Origin: an uncultured Eubacteriales bacterium
GTDB taxonomy: Bacteria > Bacillota > Clostridia > Oscillospirales > Acutalibacteraceae
Direction: 5' to 3'
NCBI GenBank assembly: GCA_934647945.1
Contig: CAKUFK010000005.1
Coordinates: 1 to 64,000 of the forward strand
Length of the DNA stretch: 64,000 bases
Position numbers and translations under genes: made by a program. The stretch's first letter is position 1. Every line of letters starts with the position of its first letter. A model generated the notes under the pieces. That model was not told where the DNA came from and did not search any database. It was given only the letters and a program-made list of their open reading frames with translations. Shown here piece after piece: positions 50,852-59,389 of this stretch.

Positions 50852-51757
50852 ATGAATCATCTTCTCAAGCTGCTGGATCTCTCGAAAGAGGAGATCCTGG
50901 GAATCCTCAATCTGGCCGATCAGCTTAAATATGAGCTGGGGCATGGGATCCGCCATCCCCTGCTGGCGGGCAAGACGCTGGGCATGATTTTCCAGAAAGC
51001 CTCTACCCGCACGCGGGTCTCTTTTGAAACCGGCATCTATCAACTGGGAGGGTATGGCCTGTTCCTCTCCTCCCACGACCTACAGATCGGGCGGGGGGAA
51101 CCGGTGGAGGACACCGCCCGGGTGCTGTCCCGGTATCTGGACGGGATCATGATCCGTACCTTCGACCAGGAGGAAGTGGAAACCCTCGCCCGGGTGGGGA
51201 GCATCCCGGTCATCAACGGACTGACGGATTTCTGCCATCCCTGCCAGGTCCTGGCCGACTTGATGACGGTGCGGGAGCACAAAGGGATCCTGGAAGGGCT
51301 CAAGATGGCCTATATCGGGGACAGCAACAACATGGCGAATTCTTTGATCGTCGGCGGGCTCAAGACCGGCATGCGGGTGGCGGCCGCCTGTCCCGACGGA
51401 TACCGTCCCGCCAAAGAGGTGCTGGATTTTGCCGCCGATTTCGGCGACGCCTTCACCCTGACCGGCGATTGCCTGGAGGCCGCTGCGGGCGCGGACGTGA
51501 TCTTCACCGACGTGTGGGCCTCCATGGGCCAGGAAGGGGAGGCGGAGAAGCGCCGCGCCGCTTTCAAGGGCTATCAGGTCAACGGCGCGCTGTTAGCTGC
51601 CGCGAATCCGGGCTGTATGGTACAGCACTGTCTGCCTGCCCACCGGGGAGAGGAGATCACCGCCGAGGTGTTCGAGGCGCACGCACAGGAGATTTTCGAT
51701 GAGGCGGAAAACCGTCTCCACGCGCAGAAGGCGGTCATGGTCACGCTGATGAAATAA
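50852..51757 (+). CDS. argF: Ornithine carbamoyltransferase
   Basis: Makes citrulline from ornithine and carbamoyl phosphate. The 301 residues have the carbamoyl-phosphate loop KASTRTRVSFE (49-59), the CHPCQVLADL segment and the HCLPAHRGEE loop. ATG 50852 follows AAAGGAG. It is separated from argD by 720 bp, so it may have its own promoter; I cannot identify one with confidence. A terminator follows 100 bp after the stop. Confidence 0.96.
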   Translation: MNHLLKLLDLSKEEILGILNLADQLKYELGHGIRHPLLAGKTLGMIFQKASTRTRVSFETGIYQLGGYGLFLSSHDLQIGRGEPVEDTARVLSRYLDGIMIRTFDQEEVETLARVGSIPVINGLTDFCHPCQVLADLMTVREHKGILEGLKMAYIGDSNNMANSLIVGGLKTGMRVAAACPDGYRPAKEVLDFAADFGDAFTLTGDCLEAAAGADVIFTDVWASMGQEGEAEKRRAAFKGYQVNGALLAAANPGCMVQHCLPAHRGEEITAEVFEAHAQEIFDEAENRLHAQKAVMVTLMK

Positions 51758-51854
51758 GAGAGCGGGCCTCCCGTCACGGTGCCCGCCAGGCCGTATATCT
51801 GTCGGTTATGCTCTGCCGCGTCCCGGACGGGAAGTTGCGGAGAAAATGGAAAGG

Positions 51855-51886
51855 CCGCTGCAAGCACGATACTTGCGGCGGTTTTT
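51855..51886 (+). terminator. argF terminator
   Basis: CCGCTGCAAG (51855-51864) pairs with CTTGCGGCGG (51872-51881) with one G-U pair, followed by T5. Confidence 0.75.
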
Positions 51887-51944
51887 CCAGTATTTGCAGA
51901 AAACGAACCGTCAAGTTTGCTTCTCCTTTTCCAACGCCGCGCCC

Positions 51945-52181
51945 CATTCTTGGGGAGACGCACAGCCGCGTTCCGGATGAGATTGAGGGAATTGCGTGCT
52001 GGAGTGCCCACCACCCCGGAAGAATGGGCGGGAGCCCATTCTTGGGGAGACGCACAGCCGCGTTCCGGATGAGATTGAGGGAATTGCGTGCTGGAGTGCC
52101 CACCACCCCGGAAGAATGGGCGGGAGCCCATTCTTGGGGAGACGCACAGCCGCGCTCCGGATGAGATTGAGGGAATTGCGT
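51945..52181. repeat. 92-bp tandem repeat, about 2.6 copies
   Basis: Units start at 51945, 52037 and 52129, each with CATTCTTGGGGAGACG. The first two differ at few positions; the third stops after about 53 bp. The unit includes GGGCGGGAGCCC and CCCATTCTTGGGG hairpins. The array is directly before the promoter of the cross-bridge cassette. It does not code, and is not a CRISPR array (no spacers). Confidence 0.85.
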
Positions 52182-52190
52182 CTCCGGTTC

Positions 52191-52219
52191 TTGTATTTTG
52201 CATAGGGGGATAGTATAAT
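52191..52219 (+). promoter_or_regulatory. Promoter of the ATP-grasp ligase cassette
   Basis: TTGTAT (52191-52196), 17-bp spacer, TATAAT (52214-52219). The leader has a CCATAGGCA/TGCCTATGG hairpin (52230-52259) just before the ribosome site. Confidence 0.8.
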
Positions 52220-52275
52220 GGGAAACGTATCCATAGGCATGCCTGAGAGGCTGCCTATGGGCGCGGAAAGGCAGG

Positions 52276-53511
52276 ATGAGGATGAGCGAAACCACATTTG
52301 TCCCGGTGCTGCTGGGCAGCGATGTCAACGTTTACGGTATGGCCCGCTCCTTTCATGAGGCCTACGGCCTCCGGTCAGTAGCTGTGGCTAAAGGCCGTCT
52401 CGGCGCGACCTCTAACAGCTGCATCGTCACTGTGGCCGTCACCGAACCCCGACTGGAGGAAGACGAGGTGTTCGTCGACACCCTGATCCGCTTTGCCGGC
52501 CGGTATGATCGGGCAGTCCCCCTGTTGCTGGTCCCCTGCGGGGATAATTATATCAAGCTGCTCGCCCGCAACCAAGACCAGCTGCGCCCCTATTACCGCT
52601 TCGCGGTGAGCGGCGCCGATCTTCTCGAGCGCCTGAGTACTAAGGAGACCTTTTACGAGGTCTGTACCGAACACGGTTTCCTTTTCCCGAAAACCGATAC
52701 CTGTACCCCTGAAACCTACAAAGGCTACCGCCCCCCCTTCGACTTTCCGGTGGTAATCAAGCCTTCCAACAGTGTGGCCTACTGGAATTGCCGTTTTCCC
52801 CATAAGAAAAAGGTGTTCGTCGCTTACAGTGAAGGGGAATTCGATGCCATCCTCACCGCGATCTATGGGTCGGATTATCAGGACCACCTGGTCATCCAGG
52901 AGTTCATTCCCGGAGATGACAGCCACATGCGGGTGATGAACCTCTACCGCGGCACCGACGGCAAGGTACGCCTGGCCGCCCTCGGACAAGCCCTTCTGGA
53001 GGAGCACTCCCCCGAGGGGATCGGCAGCTACGCTGCCATCCTCCCGATTACCGATGAGGACTTGACCCGGCGGATGATTGGGTTTCTCGACGCCATCGGT
53101 TACGTCGGCTTTGCCAATTTCGACATGAAATACGACGACCGGGACGGGCAGTACAAGCTGTTTGAGATGAATCCCCGCCAGGGCCGGAGCAGTTACTTTT
53201 CCACCGCCGCCGGGGGGAATCTGGCCCGTGTGCTGGCGGAGGATGTGATCTTCGGCCGGGATGCCGGCCTAACCGTCGCCGACCGCGAAGTGCTCTGGAC
53301 CATCCTGCCCAACCGGATCATCTTCCGATACGTGGCGGATGAAACCCTCCGCGGTACCGCCCGCCGCCTCATCCGGGAAAAGAAAGTCTGCCGTTCCCTG
53401 GATTATCCTCCCGACCGGAGCTTCAAACGGCGATGGTATTTTTGTAAAAATCAAATGAGTTATTACAAAAAGTATAAAAAATACTTTGGAAATAAAGGAC
53501 TGACCGGATGA
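52276..53511 (+). CDS. ATP-grasp carboxylate-amine ligase, probable D-aspartate ligase
   Basis: The 411-residue ATP-grasp protein resembles the AslFm-type D-aspartate ligase of E. faecium. Visible signs are the ATP-lid segment VVIKPSNS, the EFIPGDDSHMRVMN loop, and the metal-binding end of the fold, FEMNPRQGRSSYFSTAAGGN, typical of this subgroup. It would add a D-amino acid to the lysine side chain of the peptidoglycan precursor in the cytoplasm. The racemase starts inside its stop (ATGA) and asnB follows, which supports D-Asp as substrate. ATG 52276 lies close after GAAAGGCAGG; ATG 52282 is an alternative. Confidence 0.75.
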   Translation: MRMSETTFVPVLLGSDVNVYGMARSFHEAYGLRSVAVAKGRLGATSNSCIVTVAVTEPRLEEDEVFVDTLIRFAGRYDRAVPLLLVPCGDNYIKLLARNQDQLRPYYRFAVSGADLLERLSTKETFYEVCTEHGFLFPKTDTCTPETYKGYRPPFDFPVVIKPSNSVAYWNCRFPHKKKVFVAYSEGEFDAILTAIYGSDYQDHLVIQEFIPGDDSHMRVMNLYRGTDGKVRLAALGQALLEEHSPEGIGSYAAILPITDEDLTRRMIGFLDAIGYVGFANFDMKYDDRDGQYKLFEMNPRQGRSSYFSTAAGGNLARVLAEDVIFGRDAGLTVADREVLWTILPNRIIFRYVADETLRGTARRLIREKKVCRSLDYPPDRSFKRRWYFCKNQMSYYKKYKKYFGNKGLTG

Positions 53512-54242
53512 AGAGCTTGGGTGTCATTGGCGGGTTAGGCCCCATGGCCTCCGCCTACTTTCTGGAACGGCTCATCGATATGACCGATGCCAAGACCGAT
53601 CAGGATCACCTCGACGTGATCCTGTTCGACCGGCCCGCCGTGCCTGACCGGACGGCGTATCTTCTGGGAAAAGGGGAAAGCCCCCTGCCCCGGATGCAGG
53701 AAACCGCCCGTACCCTGGAATCCCTCGGTGCCTCTTGCGTCGCGATTCCCTGCGTCACCTCCCACGCACTGTATGGAGAGCTGGCCGCGGCCGTAGCGGT
53801 TCCGATCCTTCATATGGTGGAGGAAACCGCCGCCTATCTAAAAAGGGCCGGCATACACAAGGCGGGTATTCTCGCCACCGACGGTACCGTCCGTACCCGT
53901 CTGTTCCAGGACGCCCTCGCCCGCCACGGCATCACCTGGGCGGTGCCGGATGAAGCGGGCCAGCGCCGGGTCATGGAGCTGATCTACGGGCAGGTCAAGG
54001 CGGGATTGCCCGCCGATCCCGCCCTGTTCGAGGCGGCGGCGCAGCCGCTGCGGGAAGAGGGCTGCGGCTGTGTTATCCTCGGCTGTACCGAGCTGTCCCT
54101 GCTCAAGCGGGATCACGCCCTGGGGGACGGCGTTCTCGACACTCTCGAGGTCCTGGCTGCGGCCGCACTGCGGGACTGCGGCGCGCCCCGCAAGGCGGCT
54201 TTTGCCGATCTGCTCGCGCCGCGGCCGCCCCGGCGGGGCTAA
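53508..54242 (+). CDS. Aspartate racemase (Asp/Glu racemase family)
   Basis: A 244-residue PLP-independent racemase with the two-cysteine mechanism: Cys82 in AIPCVTSHALY and Cys193 in LGCTELSLL. The start MKSLGVIGGLGPMASAYF is typical of aspartate racemases. It would make D-aspartate for the ligase encoded just before it; the ATG overlaps that gene's stop by 4 bp, so they are coupled. Glutamate as the substrate is less likely given the context. Confidence 0.85.
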   Translation: MKSLGVIGGLGPMASAYFLERLIDMTDAKTDQDHLDVILFDRPAVPDRTAYLLGKGESPLPRMQETARTLESLGASCVAIPCVTSHALYGELAAAVAVPILHMVEETAAYLKRAGIHKAGILATDGTVRTRLFQDALARHGITWAVPDEAGQRRVMELIYGQVKAGLPADPALFEAAAQPLREEGCGCVILGCTELSLLKRDHALGDGVLDTLEVLAAAALRDCGAPRKAAFADLLAPRPPRRG

Positions 54243-54278
54243 CCGCCGGTTGATTTTGCCTGAAAGGGGAGCTGCCCG

Positions 54279-56135
54279 ATGTGCGGCTTTGCTGGTTTTT
54301 TAATGGAGGGGGAGCCGCCGGCCTATGACCCTCAGCGGATCATCCGGAAAATGGCGGACCGGATCCGCCACCGGGGGCCGGACCAGGACGATTATTACGT
54401 GGACGGCCGGGCGGCGCTCGGCTTCCGCCGCCTGTCCATCATCGATCTGGAGGGGGGCTCCCAGCCCATCCTCAACGAGGACGGCACCAAGGTGTTGGTC
54501 TTTAACGGGGAAATCTACAACTTCCAGGCCATACGGGACGAGTTGGTGGAAAAGGGCCATGTCTTCCGCACCAGAACCGACTCCGAAGTGCTGCTGCACG
54601 GATATGAGGAATACGGTCCCGCCCTGCTCGACCGCCTGCGGGGGATGTACGCCTTCGTCATTTGGGACAGCGCGGCCGGGCGTCTTTTCGGGGCTCGGGA
54701 TATCTTCGGCATCAAGCCCTTTTATTATTACCACCGGGACGGGGCCTTCCTCTTCGGCTCCGAGATCAAATCCTTTCTCGAGCATCCGGACTTTAAAAAA
54801 GAGCTCAATGAGGAGCGGCTGCCCGACTACCTCTGCTACGAGTATATCCCCGACCGGGAAACCATGTTCCGGGATGTGTTCAAGCTGCAGAACGGGGAGT
54901 ATTTTCTCTATGAGAACGGCCGCCTCTCCATTCACAAATATTTTGATGCGGTGGATGCCTTCCATGTGGACGAGGGACCGGTCCTGACGGAATGGGAGGA
55001 CAAAATCGCTTCCGCCTTTACCGAATCGGTGGAGATGCACAAGATCAGCGACGTGGAGGTAGGCTGCTTCCTCTCAAGCGGCGTGGATTCCAGCTACGTC
55101 GTCCGCGAGGTCTCCAAGGTGACAAAGGATGTCAAGACCTTCTCGGTCGGATATGAGGAGGAACGGTACAGCGAACTGCCCTATGCCCAGGACTTTTCTC
55201 GGGTGATAGGGGTGGAGAATATCTCCAACAAGGTATCGGCGGACGAGTTTTTCGGCATGGCAGGGAAAATCCAGTATTATATGGACGAGCCCCTGCCCAA
55301 TCCCTCGGAGATCCCGCTCTTTTTCCTAGCGCAAAACGCCGCGAAATACGTCAAGGTCGTGCTTTCAGGCGAGGGCGCGGACGAGCTCTTCGGCGGGTAC
55401 CCGATGTATCTCGAGGGCGGGCATTTCGCCCGCTACACCCGTATCCCCCGGACGCTGCGCCGCGCGGCTGCAACCTTGGCGAAACGGCTGCCGGATTTCA
55501 AGGGAAAACGCTTTGTCATCCGGGGCGCTCTGGAGCCGTACCAGCGGTTCATGCGGGCGAATTACGTCTTTACCCGGGACGAGCGGAACCGATACCTGAA
55601 AAAACCGATCCCTGCGAAAGATCCGGTGGCGTTTGCCAAACCTCATTTCGACCGGGCGGCCCACCTCGACGAGCCCACCCGGCTGCAATATGTGGATATG
55701 CAGACCTGGATGCTCTATGATATCCTGCAAAAGGCTGACCGGATGAGCATGGCCAATTCCCTGGAGCTGCGGGTGCCTTTCCTGGACCGGAAGATGCTGG
55801 AGCTCGCCGCTACACTTCCCACCCGCTACCGGGTGGATGGGAACGTGACCAAGGTGGCCTTGCGGGGGGCGGCCCTGCGCCAGCTCCCCGAGCGAACGGC
55901 CAACAAAAAGAAGCTGGGGTTCCCGGTCCCCCTCAACGACTGGCTCCGGCAGGACACCTATTACAATATGGTGAGGACCGCGTTTACCGGCGACATCGCC
56001 GCCCGTTTCTTCGACCGGAGGGCGATTCTGAAGCTCCTGGACGACCACCGGGAGGGCGCTGCCCACAATATGAAAAAAATTTGGAGTATATACACCTTTA
56101 TCCTGTGGTATGAGCAGTTCTTCGTGCTCAACTGA
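54279..56135 (+). CDS. Asparagine synthase (glutamine-hydrolysing), AsnB/AsnH type
   Basis: A 618-residue class II glutamine amidotransferase-synthetase. Cys2 (MCGFAGF) starts the glutaminase domain, and the synthase PP-loop SSGVDSSYV is near residues 263-271. In L. lactis a paralogue, AsnH, amidates the D-Asp residue in the peptidoglycan bridge; here the gene stands directly after the ligase and racemase, so that role is likely. A plain asparagine synthase is the alternative. It ends with a strong terminator. Confidence 0.93.
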   Translation: MCGFAGFLMEGEPPAYDPQRIIRKMADRIRHRGPDQDDYYVDGRAALGFRRLSIIDLEGGSQPILNEDGTKVLVFNGEIYNFQAIRDELVEKGHVFRTRTDSEVLLHGYEEYGPALLDRLRGMYAFVIWDSAAGRLFGARDIFGIKPFYYYHRDGAFLFGSEIKSFLEHPDFKKELNEERLPDYLCYEYIPDRETMFRDVFKLQNGEYFLYENGRLSIHKYFDAVDAFHVDEGPVLTEWEDKIASAFTESVEMHKISDVEVGCFLSSGVDSSYVVREVSKVTKDVKTFSVGYEEERYSELPYAQDFSRVIGVENISNKVSADEFFGMAGKIQYYMDEPLPNPSEIPLFFLAQNAAKYVKVVLSGEGADELFGGYPMYLEGGHFARYTRIPRTLRRAAATLAKRLPDFKGKRFVIRGALEPYQRFMRANYVFTRDERNRYLKKPIPAKDPVAFAKPHFDRAAHLDEPTRLQYVDMQTWMLYDILQKADRMSMANSLELRVPFLDRKMLELAATLPTRYRVDGNVTKVALRGAALRQLPERTANKKKLGFPVPLNDWLRQDTYYNMVRTAFTGDIAARFFDRRAILKLLDDHREGAAHNMKKIWSIYTFILWYEQFFVLN

Positions 56136-56160
56136 GGATCGTCGCCCCAGCCTGGCTCAG

Positions 56161-56200
56161 CCCCCGGAGATTCTGGTAAGGAATCTCCGGGGGTGTTTTT
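56161..56200 (+). terminator. Terminator after asnB
   Basis: CCCCCGGAGATTC (56161-56173) pairs perfectly with GAATCTCCGGGGG (56181-56193), T6 at 56195-56200. Confidence 0.92.
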
Positions 56201-56280
56201 TGAGGACCTCTCAGCCGGATACAGGCGGCGGGCGCCCGCTGCGGCCCCTTCAAACACCTGACAGATCGTATGGGCGGAAA

Positions 56281-56311
56281 AAGGCCCGGGACGACATGCA
56301 TCCCGGGCCTT
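56281..56311. terminator. Second hairpin, likely terminator of the ribbon-helix-helix genes
   Basis: AAGGCCCGGGA (56281-56291) pairs with TCCCGGGCCTT (56301-56311). On the minus strand it is followed by TTTTTCCGCC. It lies about 200 bp past the stop at 56507; the AT-rich stretch between has no supported gene. Confidence 0.6.
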
Positions 56312-56506
56312 AATTTCCCCGAAACAGTACCCACAGAAATTGTGAAAAATACACCCGCCATATATTCAAACAAATATAGATATATGTCTGACAAATATTG
56401 CGCCTCGCCGGGCGCCTTTCATCATATGGAACATCCCTTCGGCGAAACGCGCCGTATTAAGACGGGTAGGAGGGCGAAAAGGTGAGGGGGAAGAAAAGTG
56501 GAAAGA

Positions 56507-56710
56507 TTAGGGTTGTTCGGCTTCGACGATTACCGTGTTCTCCACACCATCCTCCAGGATCCGGCTGATGACATAATTTCTAGAGCGTCCAGACGCATCG
56601 GCCGTTTCATCCAGCTTGACGGTAAGAGAATGCTTAATCCGGATCGAAAACGTGTCATACCCGTCGTCTCCCTTGAGATTTTGAGGCTTGGCCTCAATTC
56701 TGGTCTTCAT
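56507..56710 (-). CDS. Ribbon-helix-helix DNA-binding protein, copy 2
   Basis: A 67-residue Arc/CopG-like protein. The strand-helix-helix core is DTFSIRIKHSLTVKLDETADASGRSRNYVISRILEDGVENT (about 19-60), with a beta strand (F-S-I-R-I) that would contact DNA as a dimer. An AGGAGGTG ribosome site precedes the ATG. It is 54/65 identical to the protein of the next gene upstream, 20 bp away, and clearly a tandem duplicate. The function (autorepressor or partition-like regulator) is unknown. Confidence 0.85.
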   Translation of the reverse strand: MKTRIEAKPQNLKGDDGYDTFSIRIKHSLTVKLDETADASGRSRNYVISRILEDGVENTVIVEAEQP

Positions 56711-56730
56711 GTAGCACCTCCTAGATCGGG

Positions 56731-56928
56731 CTATTCAGCCCCGACAATCACCGTGTTCTCCACACCATCCTCCAGGATTCGGCTGATGATATAATTTCTG
56801 GAGCGCCCGGACACATTGGCCATTTCGTTCAGCTTGACGGTGAGAGAATGCTTGATCCGGATTGAAAACGTGTCGTGTCCGTCGTCTCCCCTGAGAGTTT
56901 GAGGTTTGGCCTGGATTTTGGTTTTCAT
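56731..56928 (-). CDS. Ribbon-helix-helix DNA-binding protein, copy 1
   Basis: A 65-residue paralogue of the adjacent protein, with the same MKT(R/K)-x-x-AKPQ start, RHH core and ENTVIV ending. ATG 56928 follows AGGAGGTGG; a longer frame to 57075 has no ribosome site. It is transcribed on the minus strand, divergent from the XRE gene at 57127. Possibly the two copies form heterodimers. Confidence 0.85.
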   Translation of the reverse strand: MKTKIQAKPQTLRGDDGHDTFSIRIKHSLTVKLNEMANVSGRSRNYIISRILEDGVENTVIVGAE

Positions 56929-57028
56929 GGGACCACCTCCTGATATTTGGAGTATCTTCTGATAAGGTTTTCTGCGTGCGCTGTTCCAGAACAATACGAC
57001 CCCCTCTTTTTCACATGCCCTCACATAT

Positions 57029-57074
57029 AGTATAAATTGACAGAAATACATGTTATATGTTATATTTATTAACA
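57029..57074. promoter_or_regulatory. Divergent control region of the RHH and XRE genes
   Basis: Plus-strand promoter TTGACA (57037-57042) with TATATT (57061-57066), 18-bp spacer. A TGTTA-7-TAACA palindrome (57058-57074) covers the -10 and is a candidate operator. On the minus strand TATACT at 57029-57034 could be the -10 for the RHH pair, with a poor -35. Confidence 0.6.
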
Positions 57075-57126
57075 TAAGTTTTTTGGATAGGTCGACAACG
57101 CAAAAGTAAGGTTAGGAGATGGACGT

Positions 57127-57342
57127 ATGTTGCTCGCGAACAATCTCAAATTTCTTCGTAAACGGCACGGATATACCCAGAGTCAAGTGGCTCTATTGCT
57201 TGAAATCAACCGCTCTACCTATGCGTATTACGAGCTGGGGAGGACCCGCCCCAAGATTGCCACCCTGCAGGCGCTCTCCTCCCTGTATGGCGTTAAAATC
57301 GATGATTTGCTGAACAAAGACCTCCATGAAAAAAATGTGTAA
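57127..57342 (+). CDS. Small XRE-family regulator
   Basis: A 71-residue single HTH protein (NNLKFLRKRHGYTQSQVALLLEINRSTYAYYELGRTRPK, about 5-43). ATG 57127 follows AGGTTAGGAG. It shares a control region with the divergent RHH pair, and the palindrome over its -10 suggests self-control. Confidence 0.88.
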   Translation: MLLANNLKFLRKRHGYTQSQVALLLEINRSTYAYYELGRTRPKIATLQALSSLYGVKIDDLLNKDLHEKNV

Positions 57343-57431
57343 AATATTCGCATTTTTGCTCTCTGCATAGGGCCCGCCGCGGTGGTCATACTAATTCCGC
57401 CGGCCATTGCCGCGGGAAGGAACAGCGGAAT

Positions 57432-58133
57432 ATGAGCACGCTCATTCGTTTGGAAAATCTCCAAAAGGCGTATCCGACAAGCGCGGGGGCGATTTATGCG
57501 CTGCGGGACATCACGCTGCGCGTGGAAGAGGGGGAATTCCTGGCGGTTGTCGGCCAGTCGGGATCGGGGAAATCCACCCTGATGAATATTCTTGGCTGCC
57601 TTGACACGCCTACCTCCGGCCGGTATTGGCTCAGGGAGGAGGATGTCTCCCGTCTGAGCGATGATGAGCAGTCGGTTATCCGCGGCCGCACCATCGGGTT
57701 TGTTTTTCAAGGGTTCCATCTGATCCCCGGCCTCGATGCCCTGGAAAACGTGGAGCTCCCGCTGCTGTACCGGGGTATGGGCCGGGACGAACGCCGCCGC
57801 CTGGCTGCGGACAGCCTGAAGCAGGTGGGTCTCGGGAACCGCCTGCACCACCGTCCGGGGGAAATGTCAGGCGGTCAGCAGCAGCGCGTGGCCATCGCCC
57901 GCGCCATCGCAGCCAAACCGCCGATCATCCTGGCGGACGAGCCCACAGGCAACCTGGACAGCCGCTCCGGCCGGGAGGTGATGGCCCTGCTGCACGCCCT
58001 TCATCGGGAGGGGCATACGGTGATCCTGATCACCCATGACCCGGCGATCGCTTCGGAGGCGAACCGCCGGATCTGCATCCACGATGGGGAAATCGTCTCT
58101 GAAAAGACGGCGGGGTGGGTTGGAAGGGCATAG
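57432..58133 (+). CDS. ABC transporter ATP-binding protein, MacB/LolD type, without a permease gene
   Basis: A 233-residue ATPase with Walker A GQSGSGKST near 41-49, LSDDEQSV, the LolD/MacB-typical DEPTGNLDS near 168-176, signature MSGGQQQR and H-loop THDP. Members act with an FtsX-type permease in export or in peptide sensing. No such permease is coded on either side in this window, so the partner must be elsewhere. ATG 57432 follows AAGGAACAG. Confidence 0.9.
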   Translation: MSTLIRLENLQKAYPTSAGAIYALRDITLRVEEGEFLAVVGQSGSGKSTLMNILGCLDTPTSGRYWLREEDVSRLSDDEQSVIRGRTIGFVFQGFHLIPGLDALENVELPLLYRGMGRDERRRLAADSLKQVGLGNRLHHRPGEMSGGQQQRVAIARAIAAKPPIILADEPTGNLDSRSGREVMALLHALHREGHTVILITHDPAIASEANRRICIHDGEIVSEKTAGWVGRA

Positions 58134-58213
58134 ATCCGGCGCCGAACTGGATGGAAAGGCCTCTCCCGGTTTGTCGGATTTTCGGGCATCTGGAAGACTC
58201 CTGCCGAAAGCTC

Positions 58214-58242
58214 TTGCAATTTGCGGCAAAAACGTGTATGCT
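58214..58242 (+). promoter_or_regulatory. Promoter of the DUF6612-like lipoprotein
   Basis: TTGCAA (58214-58219), 17-bp spacer, TATGCT (58237-58242), 46 bp before the ATG. Confidence 0.65.
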
Positions 58243-58288
58243 GACAAGGAGAGGCTGTCTCACTATTTGCCGACATATAGGAGGATGC

Positions 58289-59155
58289 ATGATGCAGTAT
58301 CGCCGACTTTTGCCGGGGATTCTCTCCGCGGCGCTGGCTTTGTCGCTGGCCGCCTGCGGCGGAGTCCCCCGTGACACCGGGCCCGTTTCCCAGGAGCCCC
58401 CTTCTTCCGCCGCCCCCAGCGCCTTTGAGGTTCTCAAGAGCGTGGATGGATCGATGGATTTGTCCAAGGGCATGGATCTGCAGATCGACGCTGTCATGAA
58501 ACAGGCGATGACCGGCATGACGGTTGAAACCGGGCTCAAGGGCCGTTTTCTTATGGAGAACGAGACCAAGTACCGTATCGAATTCACCCAGACGGCGCTC
58601 GGCCAGGAAATCCCGATGTCGATTTACCGGGACGGGGCGTATACATACACCGACATGATGGGCATGAAGGTTAAGGCCCTCGCCGAGGACGATGAATCGC
58701 TTCCCACGGATCTGGAGCTCAAGGAAGAGTATTTTAAGTCCCTGGAGCTGACCGAAGCGGACGGCGTCCGCACCGTGACTGCCTCGCTGGATCCCGAGAA
58801 GGTAGAGGCCCTGTTTGGGGATCTGCTTGGTTCGGGTCTGCTCGATAGCCTCGGCGGTACAGAGGAAGAACCCGGTACCGGTACCGGCCCCGACATGCAG
58901 GTCAAAGCCGTTGACATGACCGCCAAGCTGGGGCAGGACGATCTCCTTCATGAGGTGACCGCTTCCATCTCCATTGCCGTTTCGGTGGAGGGGCCGTCGG
59001 CCGCGGATCCGGAATCGACGGTACTCACCGAGATGCAGTGTGATATATCGGTGACGGTGACGTTCAATAACCCGGGTGCGCCGGTAACGGTGACTCCGCC
59101 GGCGGATCTGGAGGAATACGAAGACTTTACGATGGACGAGGGCGATTTCGTTTGA
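58289..59155 (+). CDS. Secreted lipoprotein, DUF6612-like
   Basis: A 288-residue protein with a lipoprotein signal (MMQYRRLLPGILSAALALSLAAC) and the lipobox LAAC. The mature part has a Ser/Pro linker, then beta strands with repeated Met, Thr and Asp. This resembles LppX/LprG-like or DUF6612 lipid-binding lipoproteins, by pattern only. The acidic C-terminus ends EDFTMDEGDFV. ATG 58289 follows AGGAGGATGC. It has its own promoter and terminator. Confidence 0.75.
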   Translation: MMQYRRLLPGILSAALALSLAACGGVPRDTGPVSQEPPSSAAPSAFEVLKSVDGSMDLSKGMDLQIDAVMKQAMTGMTVETGLKGRFLMENETKYRIEFTQTALGQEIPMSIYRDGAYTYTDMMGMKVKALAEDDESLPTDLELKEEYFKSLELTEADGVRTVTASLDPEKVEALFGDLLGSGLLDSLGGTEEEPGTGTGPDMQVKAVDMTAKLGQDDLLHEVTASISIAVSVEGPSAADPESTVLTEMQCDISVTVTFNNPGAPVTVTPPADLEEYEDFTMDEGDFV

Positions 59156-59206
59156 TCGCATCCCTTCCGCTATGTGAAACACCCGGCTAAACCTTTGAAG
59201 CAGCTG

Positions 59207-59241
59207 AAACGGCGCAAACCTGCTGGTTTGCGCCGTTTTTT
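59207..59241 (+). terminator. Terminator of the DUF6612-like lipoprotein
   Basis: AAACGGCGCAAACC (59207-59220), loop TGCT, GGTTTGCGCCGTTT (59225-59238), T6 tail. Confidence 0.92.
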
Positions 59242-59314
59242 ATGGATGGATCGGAGAGGACGGGGGCGGCTGGAAAACGTTACAAGTCTGTATCCAAATA
59301 TTACAGGCTTGTTC

Positions 59315-59344
59315 TTGCATTTCCACGGGCGGTTTTGTTATACT
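59315..59344 (+). promoter_or_regulatory. Promoter of the LCP-like gene
   Basis: TTGCAT (59315-59320), 18-bp spacer, TATACT (59339-59344). Confidence 0.65.
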
Positions 59345-59389
59345 CAATAAAGGATTGCCGCATCGAACAGCATAGAGGAGTCGTTGGCC

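Noticed and set aside
51945..52181. CRISPR array
   Set aside because: Units are 92 bp and directly joined with no unique spacers, and no cas genes are in the window.
56384..56485. 33-codon plus-strand frame in the AT-rich gap after asnB
   Set aside because: No ribosome site, and the product has no features; the stretch is better explained as the tail of the minus-strand unit.
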